A DNA stretch of 64,000 nt, taken from the NCBI GenBank assembly GCA_027405735.1, contig JAPEHQ010000002.1, positions 3,236,501 to 3,300,500 of the forward strand, given 5' to 3'. Source of the stretch: Mucor racemosus. Lineage: Eukaryota > Mucoromycota > Mucoromycetes > Mucorales > Mucoraceae. Under the pieces are notes generated by a model, which searched no databases, had not been told where the DNA came from, and worked only from the letters and a program-made list of their open reading frames with translations. A program made the position numbers and the translations under genes. Below, piece by piece: positions 1-11,356 of the stretch; the stretch's first letter is position 1, and each line of letters opens with the position of its first letter.

Positions 1-1408
1 TTGGTAGAGTGATAACGCAACAAATCGGCGAGCTTGGAACGATTTTGAGTGTCTTCATGGATACCGAGCTTGATGTTCTTACCAAAGGCTTCATAGAACT
101 TGTCAAATTGTTCCTTATCTTCTGAAATTTCTTGGAACATTTCAAGACATTTCTTGACTAAATTCTTGCGGATAACCTTCAAAATCTTGTTTTGTTGAAG
201 CATTTCACGAGAAATGTTGAGAGGAAGATCTTCAGAATCAACAACACCTTTGATAAAACCGAGCCATTCTGGGATCAATTCATCACAGTCGTCCATGATA
301 AAGACACGACGGACATAAAGCTTGATGTTGTTTCTCTTCTTCTTGGTTTCAAACATGTCAAATGGAGCACGCTTGGGAACGAAAAGAATAGCACGGAATT
401 CAAGTTGACCTTCAACGGAAAAGTGCTTGACAGCCAATTGATCTTCCCAATCATTAGTAAGAGCCTTGTAGAATTCAGAATACTCTTCAGGCTTGACATC
501 TTCAGGGTTACGAGTCCAGAGAGGTTTAGTCTTATTCAATTCTTCGTTCTCAGTGACCATCTCCTTGATAGTCTTCTTTTTCTTGTCGTCCTTCTTGTCA
601 TCTTCATCAGTGATTTCTTCAATCTTGGCACCTTCTTCAGAGACAGGCTCAGCTTCATCATCAGAAACTTCCTTTTCAACCTCCTTTTCAACTACCAATT
701 GAATAGGATAAGAGATGAATTCTGAGTGCTTCTTTACAATTTCCTTGATTTTCTTTTCATCGAGGTATTCAAGTTGATCTTCCTTCATGTGAAGACGAAG
801 TTCAGTACCACGACCAAGTGAAGGGTTAACTTCATCACGAGTAATAGTGAAAGATCCACCAGCAGCAGATTCCCAAATGTATTGTTCATCATCATTGTGC
901 TTGGTAATGACTTGAACTTTATCAGCGACAAGGTAAGCAGAGTAGAAACCTACACCGAATTGACCAATCATGGAGATATCAGCACCAGAAGAGAGAGCTT
1001 CCATAAATGCCTTGGTACCAGACTTTGCAATAGTACCCAAGTTGTTAACCAAATCAGCCTTGGTCATACCAATACCAGTATCGCGAATGGAAAGAATGTT
1101 GTGCTCTTTATCTGGAATGATGCGGATAAAGAGTTCCTTTTCAGAATCAAGAACAGAGGGATCAGTCAAAGATTGATAGCGAACCTTGTCCAAAGCATCA
1201 GAGGCATTAGAGATTAATTCACGCAAGAAGATTTCCTATACAAAATAAATGTTAGTTTAAATGGTTACGACAAAATCACAAAAAGTAAAGCGCGTTTTTT
1301 AATAAACTATATTATATTTACCTTATTTGAATAGAAAGTATTGATGATTAAACTCATCAATTGAGAGATTTCAGCTTGGAATGAGAAGGTTTCTGTTTCA
1401 GCGCTCAT
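1..1408 (-). CDS. hsp90: Hsp90 molecular chaperone (5' part, runs off window start)
   Basis: ATP-dependent cytosolic chaperone of the GHKL ATPase family, acting on kinases, receptors and other clients. Exon 1 is 1322-1408 (29 codons, starting [10 protein letters not shown]) and exon 2 runs from 1235 past the window start; the 86-bp intron has GT/AG ends and keeps frame. Seen directly: the N-box [17 protein letters not shown] immediately after the splice, DTGIGM, and [13 protein letters not shown], all ATP-site motifs. A long acidic/lysine-rich linker follows, as in cytosolic eukaryotic Hsp90. The middle domain contains [14 protein letters not shown]. About 440 residues are in the window, so the C-terminal dimerisation region and any MEEVD tail lie outside it. 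No N-terminal signal peptide is visible, which argues against the ER or mitochondrial paralogues. Confidence 0.97.
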
Positions 1409-2327
1409 TTTTTTCTTGTAGTTAATGATTTACTAGAGAGAGAGAAAGAAAAAGTGAAGATTCATCTAATCAAATTCATGCCTCTATTTATACACAATGC
1501 GATGGCAGATGGTAGTTGAACTCCTATTCAATACCAGATTTCGAGCAAATTCCAGCAGCAAAAAAGAACTACAACATCCCTTGAATCAGAGTTGCCCAAA
1601 TTTAGCTGGGTTGCTATTAAAGGCATGTAGCAATACAAACCCTTCATGATCGTTCTGGAAATTTCTACATACTTCTCCCTAATTAAATCTGATGAAAAAC
1701 TTCTAGTAATCTTGTCTTCTCCTCCATCACCATTATCAAATTAATTACTAATTGGAGTTGATTTATTTGCATCGTGTAACAGAAGCTATTATAATGATTA
1801 GATACGTTGCATTAAACGTCGGTTTCATGAAGCCCAGGATATAGAATTTTAGGTTTATCGTGGTTTCTAAATATTAATGCGATATGTTTTTGCTGCGAAT
1901 TCCAGTGGTAGGTCACGATGACATCTGTAAGATTTACTTTTGGTATATATTTACGATCAAAACTGATGATCTAGCTTCTATACAATTTCATAAATATCGT
2001 TTTATGCCCTTGAAACTACTATTCTTTTTGACACCCGGACTTAAAATGGGCAAATTCGAGAATTAATTTTATGTAATAGGCGTACTTAAAATGGCTCCTT
2101 TTGTAGTAAGCTTGAAACTAATCATCAGAAAAATAGTACCTTCATATATTTCGTATATCAAATAATACGATATGGTTACTTTAAGTAGTATTTTTACCAT
2201 CTTGTATACGAAAAAAAATCCTTGAAACATTGAAAGAATAATTCTCATTTTAGTAGACTTCTATTGCAGTCAAAATAATTTTGATGAATTTTTTTTTCTT
2301 GGGAACGACTACTTGATAAAAACCAAC
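1409..2327. other. HSP90 upstream region and intergenic DNA
   Basis: Holds the presumed HSP90 promoter, with a pyrimidine/purine-rich stretch just before the ATG and heat-shock-type repeats near 1540-1665. The right end, roughly 2240-2327, resembles the DNA just upstream of the intact F-box gene at 11357, so the duplication that made the neighbouring pseudogene included 5' flanking sequence. No other gene is seen. Confidence 0.6.
1653..1665. promoter_or_regulatory. Heat-shock element, perfect three-unit TTCnnGAAnnTTC
   Basis: The bases read TTC-tg-GAA-at-TTC, the exact alternating nGAAn arrangement bound by trimeric heat-shock factor. It lies about 245 bp upstream of the HSP90 start codon. 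A second, imperfect array (TTCgaGCAaaTTCcaGCA, 1540-1557) lies closer to the gene. Binding by Hsf is inferred from the motif and the gene, not shown. Confidence 0.7.
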
Positions 2328-3250
2328 ATGTCAAGCTTACCCGCAGAACTACTATAACATATATTAGACGATGTGCCTCGGTATAGTCACAAGCAATGCC
2401 TGACAGTTTGCAAAAGTGGCATCCATATGCTCAAGCATCTCTGAACAGACATTTAAATATTAACCGCAGGAATGATTTACAATTGATTTAAAGCATGTCA
2501 ATGAGGAATTTTGTCAATATTTGCTCGATAGTCTTATTAATTTTGTGTAAATTGACAATACACGGATTTGTTAATGTAGAATTTGCCAATTATATCCTTC
2601 CTCGCCTCCCTGATAGAAACGACAGATTTAATTTATTCCGCACCTTCATAAATGCATATAAACAAAACAATACACCTCTGTATATAAAGATAATTAGATT
2701 TGAACACTTCGGAAACTTTGCTTCTCAAATAACAGCAATCATTGAATCATGTTTCCTAGCTCTAGAAAAGGTAGTATTCAAGGATTGCAATTTTTATCAT
2801 TTTTTGAAACAAAGAAGTAATTTAATGTTGAATTTCGGTGATATGAACCTTGACTGTATTTCGCTTGATCTGGCCTTTCTCTTTATACGTTCCAATTATG
2901 GTGCTAACAAGGTTGTCCTGGAAATCATTACATTTACCAACATCTTTTATTATCAAAGGGATGGCAAATGGAAATCTGGAAAACAATTTATTCCCAAGAC
3001 GACAAAGAGCTATTCGAATGCATCAGCCATTGAGAAAAGAGATCTACATCAGCGCATTGGAGTCATAGCTATCAAAATTACTTTACTTCGAAAAATTCAT
3101 TTAAAATATAGTATTGAAAAATCGGTATTTGAACAAAATATCATTATTCCTCATAAATACAGTATATATATATGTTTTCAGTACATTTGGCCCATTTTGC
3201 AACGCATATTTCAAGTGTACAAAGAAGGAGGATTAAAAAATGATTTGTGA
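2328..3250 (+). pseudogene. Broken F-box gene, internally deleted paralogue of the gene at 11357
   Basis: The ATG at 2328 opens MSSLPAELL and then hits an in-frame TAA at 2355. The reading continues in the same frame as HILDDVPRYSHKQCLTVCKS, matching the F-box of the intact paralogue, before a missing base shifts the frame in the K-S-W-H-P region. After the equivalent of residue about 75, sequence corresponding to roughly 200 codons is missing; the text resumes near 2490 at the counterpart of ENVNQELCQCL. Another frameshift follows, then about 200 codons remain open (for example AYKQNNTPLYIKIIRFEHF against AYKQNNTSQSIKTIRFEHF). It therefore carries a stop, at least two frameshifts and one large deletion. 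A truncated peptide from the 3' open frame (2495-3250) is possible but unlikely to be functional. Confidence 0.85.
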
Positions 3251-4626
3251 TTTAAATCTTAATTTAAAGAATATTCAAAATAGTACACATTGATTAGAGC
3301 TATTTCTTAGTTGTAATTTCCTAAGCAATTCATAGTTTTAGAGTAGAGGTGGTATAAAAATCGAACATAGTTCGACTAATAATAATTTAAATGAGATCAA
3401 AATTGCACAAATATGTAGATCTTGGGAACATCTACAAGTATGCCAATTATCGGTTTCTATGAATTGTTTTTGGTTGTTTAAATCCAGAATCTGTCATTTT
3501 CTCTATTTTGTATTATAATGTTTAATACTATGAACAATTGTAATAAAAACGAAATCTGCCCTCTTTTCTATAACTAACCTCATATTAAACACTTTTAGTA
3601 TATATATCTTAGATGCTGCAAAACAGATACAAATAGTTCTTGTTATTCTACCTGTTCCAACGTTTATTCTATATCACACGAAGTCTCAAAAACAGGTAAG
3701 CTTCACTGCTTTTTCCTTAAAAACTGGGTCTCACTTTTCATCCCTCCTCTACTTTTTTTTTCACTAAATAATACTAAGAGAAAATTATATGCCAACGTAC
3801 CTGAGATATTTAACTTTAATATAAAAATAAGTATTCGGAAATATCTTATTTTTGACAATTGGTGTTAATTTTTCGGATTTTTACGCGTATTTCACTGCTA
3901 AAAACTACGAACTTTGAGGCTTCATATCTCTAAAACAAATGAAGCTATGCTAATACTTTCTAATAATAAAACTTACTTGTTTTAAAGCACTCTATAATAT
4001 ATTTCAGTATGAAAAAATTCTGAGCACTTTTTTTTTTTGGTTTTTTTGGCATTTCTGTAGTATATTTCAAAATATTTGTTAAATTGAGCGGCAGTTTTTT
4101 TACATTCATATCATTAATCTCGTTGAGCTCTCTCGGACCCAATTTAGGTTTTCTCAAAATATTGATTTTTCGTGGAGATATCCTCAAAAATGTGTCCAAA
4201 GAGACACTTGTTTTTAGCTTCAATTTTCCCCTTGTATACCCTCATCCCAAATCCTGAATTTGAAAAAAAAATTAATAAAAATCAAATTTTCTCTATGAAA
4301 AATGCAGCTAGAAGGTTTTGCAATGGCTTGATTGATAGATAATTCTGTTGCGCATTTTTTCCATTACTTATATTTAAAATATTTTTATAAAAAATGTTGT
4401 ATATATTCAAAAAACCTTCAAACTTTTAATTAAATTTTATACAAAATTTAGTATAAAACATTTTTTTGATTGCTGTTTAATTGGATGCATAATCCAAAAC
4501 TGTACAAAAAATATTTAATACGCTAGGTCGAATTACTTTGCAGTTCGTGAGCCATTAAACAATCTTGTTTTTTGAATCATTTTTCGCGGCTCCGTATACA
4601 TGGTTGGGGTCGTGCCCGACTAGATT
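3251..4626. other. Intergenic DNA with degenerate repeat sequence
   Basis: No convincing gene. It contains one copy of a dispersed repeat (listed separately) and AT-rich sequence. The stretch 4130-4300 is loosely similar in wording to 36240-36330: both carry a variant of CCTCATCCmAAATCT followed by GAATTTGA/TTTTGACAAA-like text. That suggests an older, more diverged dispersed repeat. Confidence 0.45.
3713..3830 (+). repeat. Dispersed repeat X, copy 1
   Basis: Reads ...aaaaactgggtctcac, ttttcatccctcctctac, a T run, then ...aaaattatatgcc, aacgtacctgagata. The reverse complement of 26535-26640 and of 53763-53822 carries the same words in the same order with scattered changes. No coding potential or termini were recognised; the element class is unknown. 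Confidence 0.7.
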
Positions 4627-4674
4627 TCATTTTTTGGTTTCGGAGGGCTATCGCCCTCCGAAACCAAAAAATGA
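4627..4674. repeat. Perfect 22-bp inverted repeat with 4-base loop
   Basis: The arms 4627-4648 and 4653-4674 are exact reverse complements, each ending in GGAGGGC / GCCCTCC around the loop TATC. The GC-rich tip stands out in very AT-rich DNA. On the minus strand the hairpin is followed after 3 bases by CTAGT, which fits the Helitron 3' end rule (hairpin then CTRRT). No 5' partner was found, so this may equally be a MITE tip or a simple palindrome. Confidence 0.8.
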
Positions 4675-5031
4675 TGATTTTGATGTGTTATATCGTAAAA
4701 TTGATTATATGCAATGTCCTCATACCAACACATCATACAAAACTATCCAAGGCAATAATAAAAATATTATTTGATGGTTTTAGATTACTTTGTTTTAATT
4801 TATTGCGTATCTAATGCTTTATAAAACATAAAATCAATCACATACGGTATTTTGAAAAGAAGAACAGCATGCAGTTGTTTTCAGGGACATTAATATAGCA
4901 CGATAAAGAATAAATTAAACATATTTTTCATAAAAATAAATTGTATAATATTGAAAAAAGTATTTTATAATTGTGTTTATTTATAAATCGTTTTTAGTAA
5001 ATAGTTTGCATTTGTATGCGTTTAAACAAAG
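4675..5031. other. 3' flank of the exonuclease gene
   Basis: AT-rich, with no gene seen. It would hold the 3' UTR of the minus-strand gene ending at 5032. Confidence 0.5.
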
Positions 5032-8000
5032 CTATAAAGAAGGAGAAGGCGAATAAAACTGGCATTTCTTTGGAATTTGTTTACCAGGGCAACTGTACAT
5101 GTTGTCAAAATTAAACTTTTCACATCTGAAGCACTTTTTTCCTAAATTCCCTAGTTTTCTTTTTTTTACAACCATTGGCACATTATTCTGGATTAAAGAT
5201 GTAGGTTGTGGCCTAATAGGTGCAGGAGATACCACCAAGCCATGAGTTCTCTTATTACTAATTATATTATTAGTTGGAGTTCTGGCTGTATTCGATGATT
5301 TTCGAGGTGGTATATTAACCAGGCGAGAAAGCGGAACAGGAGGATTCACTACAACATCTGGACGATTAGCAGGGTCCACAGTTACCAGAGCTGCACTAAT
5401 TTTTGATACGTTTTTCGACGTCTTAGTGCTGTTACTATAAGTATCATTATTCTGAGATTTGTTGTAAAATGATTCAAGTAACTCTGGAAGCTTGTAGTAG
5501 TCCGTAGGAAATTTATCTTCCCCCAATGCTTCATTAACCGTATTACATCTTAGGCACCATTCTTTTGCCATCTCAACGAAATCAGGTTTTGCTCTGCTAA
5601 ATAATCCTAGTTGATTATAAATTTCCCAAAACTTATCTTGCTCTTTTTTGGTATGAATGGAGGTAACCGGATACTTTGTTCCTTGCATGTCGGCCAAATA
5701 CTGATATGTCGACAACTTTTTTCTACGAACAGATACCATGGGCAATGCGCAGAGTTGCAAAACGTCTTCAACCAAAGAAGTAGAAATTAAGCAGCGATCA
5801 TTGCTTTTATTACTGGGAATCATTTTTAGATGTGTAATGGTGAATTCAGGCACAGGACAGATACCGAAAAACTCTCCAACCGGGAAGTTGTGAATGGCCG
5901 TGCCGTCAGGATCATAATATGACCCTTTTACAGTTAAACCAAGCTCACTCTTCAAGTGATTGATACCTTGAACAAGCCAGGGGTTGTAGTGGCTTTTATG
6001 TATAATATTATACCTATTGAGTGAACCCACCTATTCAAATAAATGTTATTAATCAAGTCATTATGGGACTATAATAGTACTTACATCGGTATTGTGCCTG
6101 AGGCGATAATCGGCCAACAAGCAATCTGTGAGCCTTGGGGATGCATTGTACATGGAAAACTTGCGTATAATATTTGTGTGAACACCTCCTTCTAAGCTGT
6201 TGGTGCCGCGAACACATCTATATACTGGCAAACCAAGATCGTCGACATATCGAACGTAGTAGAGAGGTACGCCCACAGGATCCGATACATGTCCTTTCTC
6301 TATCGCTTCCAAGATTTTTTTCGCCTGAGCCTTGCATGCATTATCAAATAAAGGTTGCCCACTCTTTGCGCACACAGCATTTCCTAGATCCTGGAAAAGT
6401 TTTTCCACCACAGGTAGTAACTCATTTGAAGGTGGGATTGTCCTTCTTACTCGCTTTGCTATCCAACCTGGGCTTTCTCTGACCACTTTATCCCACGTAG
6501 TTTTCTGGCGTTCAAGGGCTTTGCTCACTCTCTTCTTGTCATCCTGGCTTGTTACAAACAGAGCATCGCTAAAACGAGCCATAAATACTTTTTGAGCACC
6601 ATGCTTCTCAGAAATTGGAAGCGAATCCATCAAATGGAAAGCATCCTTCAAAACCAAAGTTGGAAATGTTGAATTATCAATTAATGGTTCCTTTTCTGCA
6701 GGGAGTTTGGTTGTCTTCAAGCAACTAAATTGTATGCGCATTGTTGTGATGTTGTCCTGTACATCAAGGTCAGAAAAAGTTCTAATAAGCCTCTTTGAAA
6801 TTCTTTTGTCATGATGACAGACTGGCGCCAAAGCATCAGATGTGATAACCTTCAAGATCTTAACCTCAACACAGCATGTGCATTTGATAGAACTATCAAG
6901 AGGAGTATCCAAGATCTCTGCAATTGCTAACTGTTTACCGCGACATGTTTTTGCTGTGGCATACACATTGACAACAGTACCAACCTTCGATTTCTGGTTT
7001 ACCGGATGATTTAGTACTTCAAATGTTCTCATCTTTTCCAGCATACACAGCGCAACACGAGCGTCACAGGCAGCATATTGGCGTTGATCAGCATCTAAAG
7101 TGGCAGCTTCCCAATCTCCGGATCTGATGCTATTAGGCTTTGGTAAATACTGTCCCAATATATCCTCGCAAAGGCTTTGGAGTGAACATTTCTTTAAAGT
7201 ATGGATATGGCCCATTTCCATATAATGGCTAGCCAAATCAACATACGCCTTTCGAGCATAAGAAGACTTCTCAACATTATAGTCCGTTTCGAGCTTCATT
7301 AGATCTTGCTTGACACTACGGCCAACCTTTATGACATTAGTGTCCTCGAGAAATAGCTTCAACTGCCCAGGAATGGGGTTTGAGATATCCAAATGGAACA
7401 GGTACACAGACTTTTGAAACGCAATTTGGATCAATGAGATTTTTTGCCTTATTGATTTCTTGTTGACAAATTTAGTTGTCCACTCACAATCAAATCCTAC
7501 ATGGATTGGTACAATTTGATTGCCATAGGGATTTGGTGTCAAGAACCTAAAAAGTTGAGATGCCATGTTGTTCATTTGAATGGCTGATTGTAAGTACACA
7601 ATTGAAACATCTGCAGGAAGTTCGTAATGAGGAAGACTTGGGTTTCCAGTTATAGCTTCATTAATATGAACAACGTTATCTTTCAATGATGGTATCCAAC
7701 GCTCAAGGCTTGGCTGGTCTGCTACAACGTTATCTGTATAAAAAACACGAGGCAGCTCTTCTTGGTTTTTCAGGTAGGTCTTCATCATTTGAATAAACCG
7801 TTCCTCAAGATGAAGCAATGATTTTGTGGGCGCTAAAACCATCATTCTGATTTCCTCAAACTCGTTACATAATGTGTATAATGCAGTGAATATTGAAACG
7901 CCTTTAAGTTTAGCAATTTTTTTGATAATCTTAAAGGTATGATCGCCCTTAAGGATAACACCGCCAAGCTTCATCATCTCTGCATCAATTCGAGCCTTCA

Positions 8001-9294
8001 AATTTTCCATATACGAGGTGTATACATAGCCAATATATGCAGCAGAGGGTACACTACCAGAATATCCAATTGAATCCTCAAATTCTGAAAAGTCTGCGAT
8101 CTTATCAGGAGCATATCCAAAGGAAATTTTTTTTGGCGCTCATCTAGAGAGTGCTGGAAGTCGTATGCCGCATCGAGATATTGAAAATAAAGTTCATCGT
8201 ATCTCAAACGATGATTCTCTCGAAGAACTTTATGTATTCTTCCTGGGCCTACGGAATTCTGCATTAAAGGGCGAATAAGATTAACCAACAATTTTGAGAT
8301 GCCAGATTTCAATGTTAGCAAAGCTGGAAAGTCGCTCTGCACACGAAGAGGTAATTGCTGAATAAGGTCACTATCATAGCCTGTGTAATTATGCTTATCA
8401 GATTTAGAACAGACAAAGCGAGATGTCAACATGTAAAACGAACTAAAATCAAACAACAAAATTTATGAGTTTATTGTTATTATATATTAAATTTGATTTG
8501 AAGCACTTACTCTTTGATATCAATTACACGACGAGCTTTAGGAGTGAACCCTTTTACATTTAGGTGACCACCGCATCCAGATTTACAGCAATTTAGCTTC
8601 TTTCCTGGGGCCGTCAAATACTGTGGAAACCACAAAAACATTCTTGGTGTGTACAGAACCTCCGGCTTTGGTGCTTTGTTTCCACCAAGGGCAAAGCTTG
8701 GACAGCTGGTGGATACCCAAAAGGTTTTTCCATCTGTATATTCTGATGGAGGCTTACCACGATTGCAAAGTTTTCCTAACCTTTCAAGGATTTTCTTGGA
8801 AAGTTGGTCGGCTGGACTACCCTCGGCAATGTTGAGAAACTCTTCTTCTTCCCTTTCGATCGAAGCATAATCAACAGGAAGAGCATCGTTATCTTCGTCA
8901 TCATCACTATCTTCATTTCCGTTGCAATCCAAGGGTTCAAAGTTTCCATTAACATCTTGCACACTACTTTGATTGCTTGACAATGATGATTCTTCATTGC
9001 CGTTCAATTTTGCAGCAGAAATTTCCTTTATTAGAAAGCATTAATGTAAATCAAATGTTATTTAATTTATATAAAGTATACACTTACTTCAGAAGAGGAA
9101 CTACTGGGTATAGCAGCAGAGGTTGATGGCTCACCAAATGTTGATGTTGTATCAGGATTGATGCTTGCATGTGAGTTTTGTTCTGCTAATGTAGTTTGAA
9201 GAAATACATCTATTCTTCTTTGAGATGAGTCTTTTTTTGGCACATTTTTGGAGCCTTTAACTCGACCACGACCAGTACCTGAAGATTTTGTCAT
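5032..9294 (-). CDS. Large DEDDy 3'-5' exonuclease (RNase D/WRN-like fold) with Cys-rich N-terminal domain; frameshifted
   Basis: Four exons: 9088-9294, 8511-9025, 6085-8442 and 5032-6030, all with GT/AG introns. The exonuclease core shows DCEW (DxE), GRSVKQD and YAACDARVA (YxxxD), the four acidic residues plus Tyr of the DEDDy class. The N-terminus has an AT-hook-like GRGRVKGSKN. Exons 2-3 form a conserved-looking block with YTPRMFLWFPQYL and CCKSGCGG, which I associate from memory with the Pfam family DUF6729. A later RGTNSLEGG segment and a C-terminal C-x2-C...C...C cluster follow. Reading is broken once: an A8 run (minus strand, 8134-8127) needs one extra A, or -1 slippage, to join DERQKK to the downstream frame FGYAPDKIADF. 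With that one base the exons sum to 4080 nt (1359 aa). It could be a recent pseudogene, an assembly error or a programmed frameshift. The substrate is unknown; such genes are often multicopy, suggesting a mobile or domesticated origin (inference). Confidence 0.75.
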
Positions 9295-11356
9295 TTTGAA
9301 GTTTTTTTAATAATAATTTTTTTTAAATGGTCAAATAAATATTATAAAATATTCAAAACTAATGCAGCTTTTTCAATATTTCAATTAAGACAGTAATGAA
9401 TAAAGTTGTAGGCTTTATATATACGCTGCATGCCCCTCCCTTCATGGGTTTTGGGACAGCGCATTAATTAACACCATGATTCAGGACAACATTAGTACTC
9501 AATAACCACATTTATCTCAAATTCTAATTGGATCAGAAACACCCAATTTAAAACCCAATAACCTCTATTTGAGCAATTCCATTGGTCGTTTAGAATTAAA
9601 AACTGTGTTTTATTGGCTGAAACTAGCATTTAAAACCCAATAACCTCTGAATCAGACACTTTCATTGGATTAGAGGGCCCCTTCTATGAGCAGTGAGCCG
9701 ATTTTTCGCTCACTTTTTTATCAAATCAATTTTGGAACCCCGATATAATAAGTTTTAGGCCATGATATGGATTATTATTCTGATTATCTCGACGAAAAAT
9801 TAATATTTTTCGCTGAAACAAAAAATGCAGAGTAACTTGCAGTTGTGGATAGTGATTAGTAGTAGTGATAAAGCACCATGAGCCAAGCTTTTAACTTCTT
9901 TTCAAAAAGCTCGTGTAGGGAGAGCGAGCTTCTGCCTTCTTTTCCAAAAGCTCAAATTTAATAATAGTTAGTATATAATATGACAATAATATTTTAGATA
10001 ATTGTCACTTGACATTCATAAGTTTGCTTCACTTTTGGTATTATCTAATAATTTTTCAAAAAGTCAAGCAAGTCGAGCGCAAGCAGGTTTACATGCAAGC
10101 AAGTCTATTTCAATTTGAAGCATTTCGGGCAAGCATACAAGCAAATTTTCAATGTTTTCATCGAGCGCCGGGCAGGAAATTGCTAAAAAAAATTAACCAA
10201 ACAAGCCAAAGCAAGCAATACCATTGTTGTATAATTATCACCTTCTACTATCTAAACTCTAAACACACTACACTTGGTTACACTCTATGAATCTCATTGT
10301 TAATTTATACTGTCACTTCGAACAGTCCTTATCTACTAATCTGTCATTACTATATAAACCACATCTCATGAATAAAAGAATAAGGATCAGTTTAGTTTTG
10401 ATCCTTTAGTTTGACCCACAGTTGGAAAGCTGACATTTATCAAGACTTTACTTTGCTTTATTATTTTTAATTATTCTAGCATATCAGATATATGTTAGAA
10501 TAAAACAACCATGAAAAAAGCGCAATTCAAGTGAGCCCAAGAATAGGACTTGCTCGCTTGCTTATGCTCGCACTGCTCGATTGCGATCACTAGGTTCACA
10601 GAATTGCAAAATGTTTAGCCTCCCCGAGGTGCTGTGGAAATGGAGAAATGAAAATTTGTACTTGTTTAGACTATTTTATATAAATTGTTTCAGATATTCT
10701 TTGAATCTTTTTATAAAATCAAGTAATGGTTCAATAATCGAATCTTGAAGTTGCACTTAATGCAAAATAGATACATGAAGAACATATGTTGATTTCATTA
10801 GCTAACAGCTGTTTTTGAAGCATTTTTCCACATGTTTTTAAAAAAAACGTCCTTTCTTCTGCTTGAAAGAAATTTAGTAGCTGAAAAATGCTTGCAATTA
10901 ATGAATATTGATCCAAAGGGGCTGCAAGCTTCAAAATATATACTATAGTTGTAACAGTATCCAGAGATATAATTTTAGTATCTCATTGATTTGCTGGTTA
11001 AATTGTAGTGATCCAACGCGCAATTTTTTTCGAGTGGGCTTTGGGGCTCAGCGGATCGTCATTTCAAAATAGAAATAGCGCTAAATCAGCCAAAACCAGT
11101 ATACATGGCAATAAAATGGATTTACAGAGATTGAGTAAATAACGCCCGCATGAGAGCAACGGTTACTAAACGTAACATGTGGAATTAGCGTTGTTATTTT
11201 CCATGAACCAAACCAGTGAATAAACTAATAATGTGAGTGCAAGAATAATTCTCATTCAGCAGCAAATCATTATCGCAGTCAAACAATATGTGTACTATTT
11301 TGATAAGAAAGATTCGTATTAGGGTATTAGCCCACACTACTTTGATAATAATCAAT
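9295..11356. other. 2-kb intergenic region with simple repeats
   Basis: No convincing gene. It holds a 21-bp direct repeat (listed separately). A 7-bp stem hairpin at 9692-9714 (AGTGAGC/GCTCACT) is followed by a T run. The stretch 9880-10580 is rich in GCAAGC/AAGCTC/GCTCG words. Several short frames are open, for example 10009-10290, but they look like by-products of the repeat words. The last 100 bp would contain the promoter of the F-box gene at 11357. Confidence 0.5.
9546..9648. repeat. 21-bp direct repeat, two copies 82 bp apart
   Basis: The identical 21-mer, containing TTTAAAACCCAATAACCTCT, occurs at 9546-9566 and 9628-9648. Related ATTGGAT words flank both copies, so the underlying duplicated unit may be longer and degenerate. 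Confidence 0.8.

Noticed and set aside
192..1217. Plus-strand open frames opposite the HSP90 gene
   Set aside because: They are antisense shadows of a strongly conserved coding sequence and encode no recognisable motif.
6174..6595. Plus-strand frames inside the exonuclease gene
   Set aside because: They are antisense to conserved coding sequence and have no motif.
9692..9714. Hairpin plus T run resembling a bacterial terminator
   Set aside because: This is eukaryotic nuclear DNA; a short 7-bp stem is common by chance and no promoter points at it.
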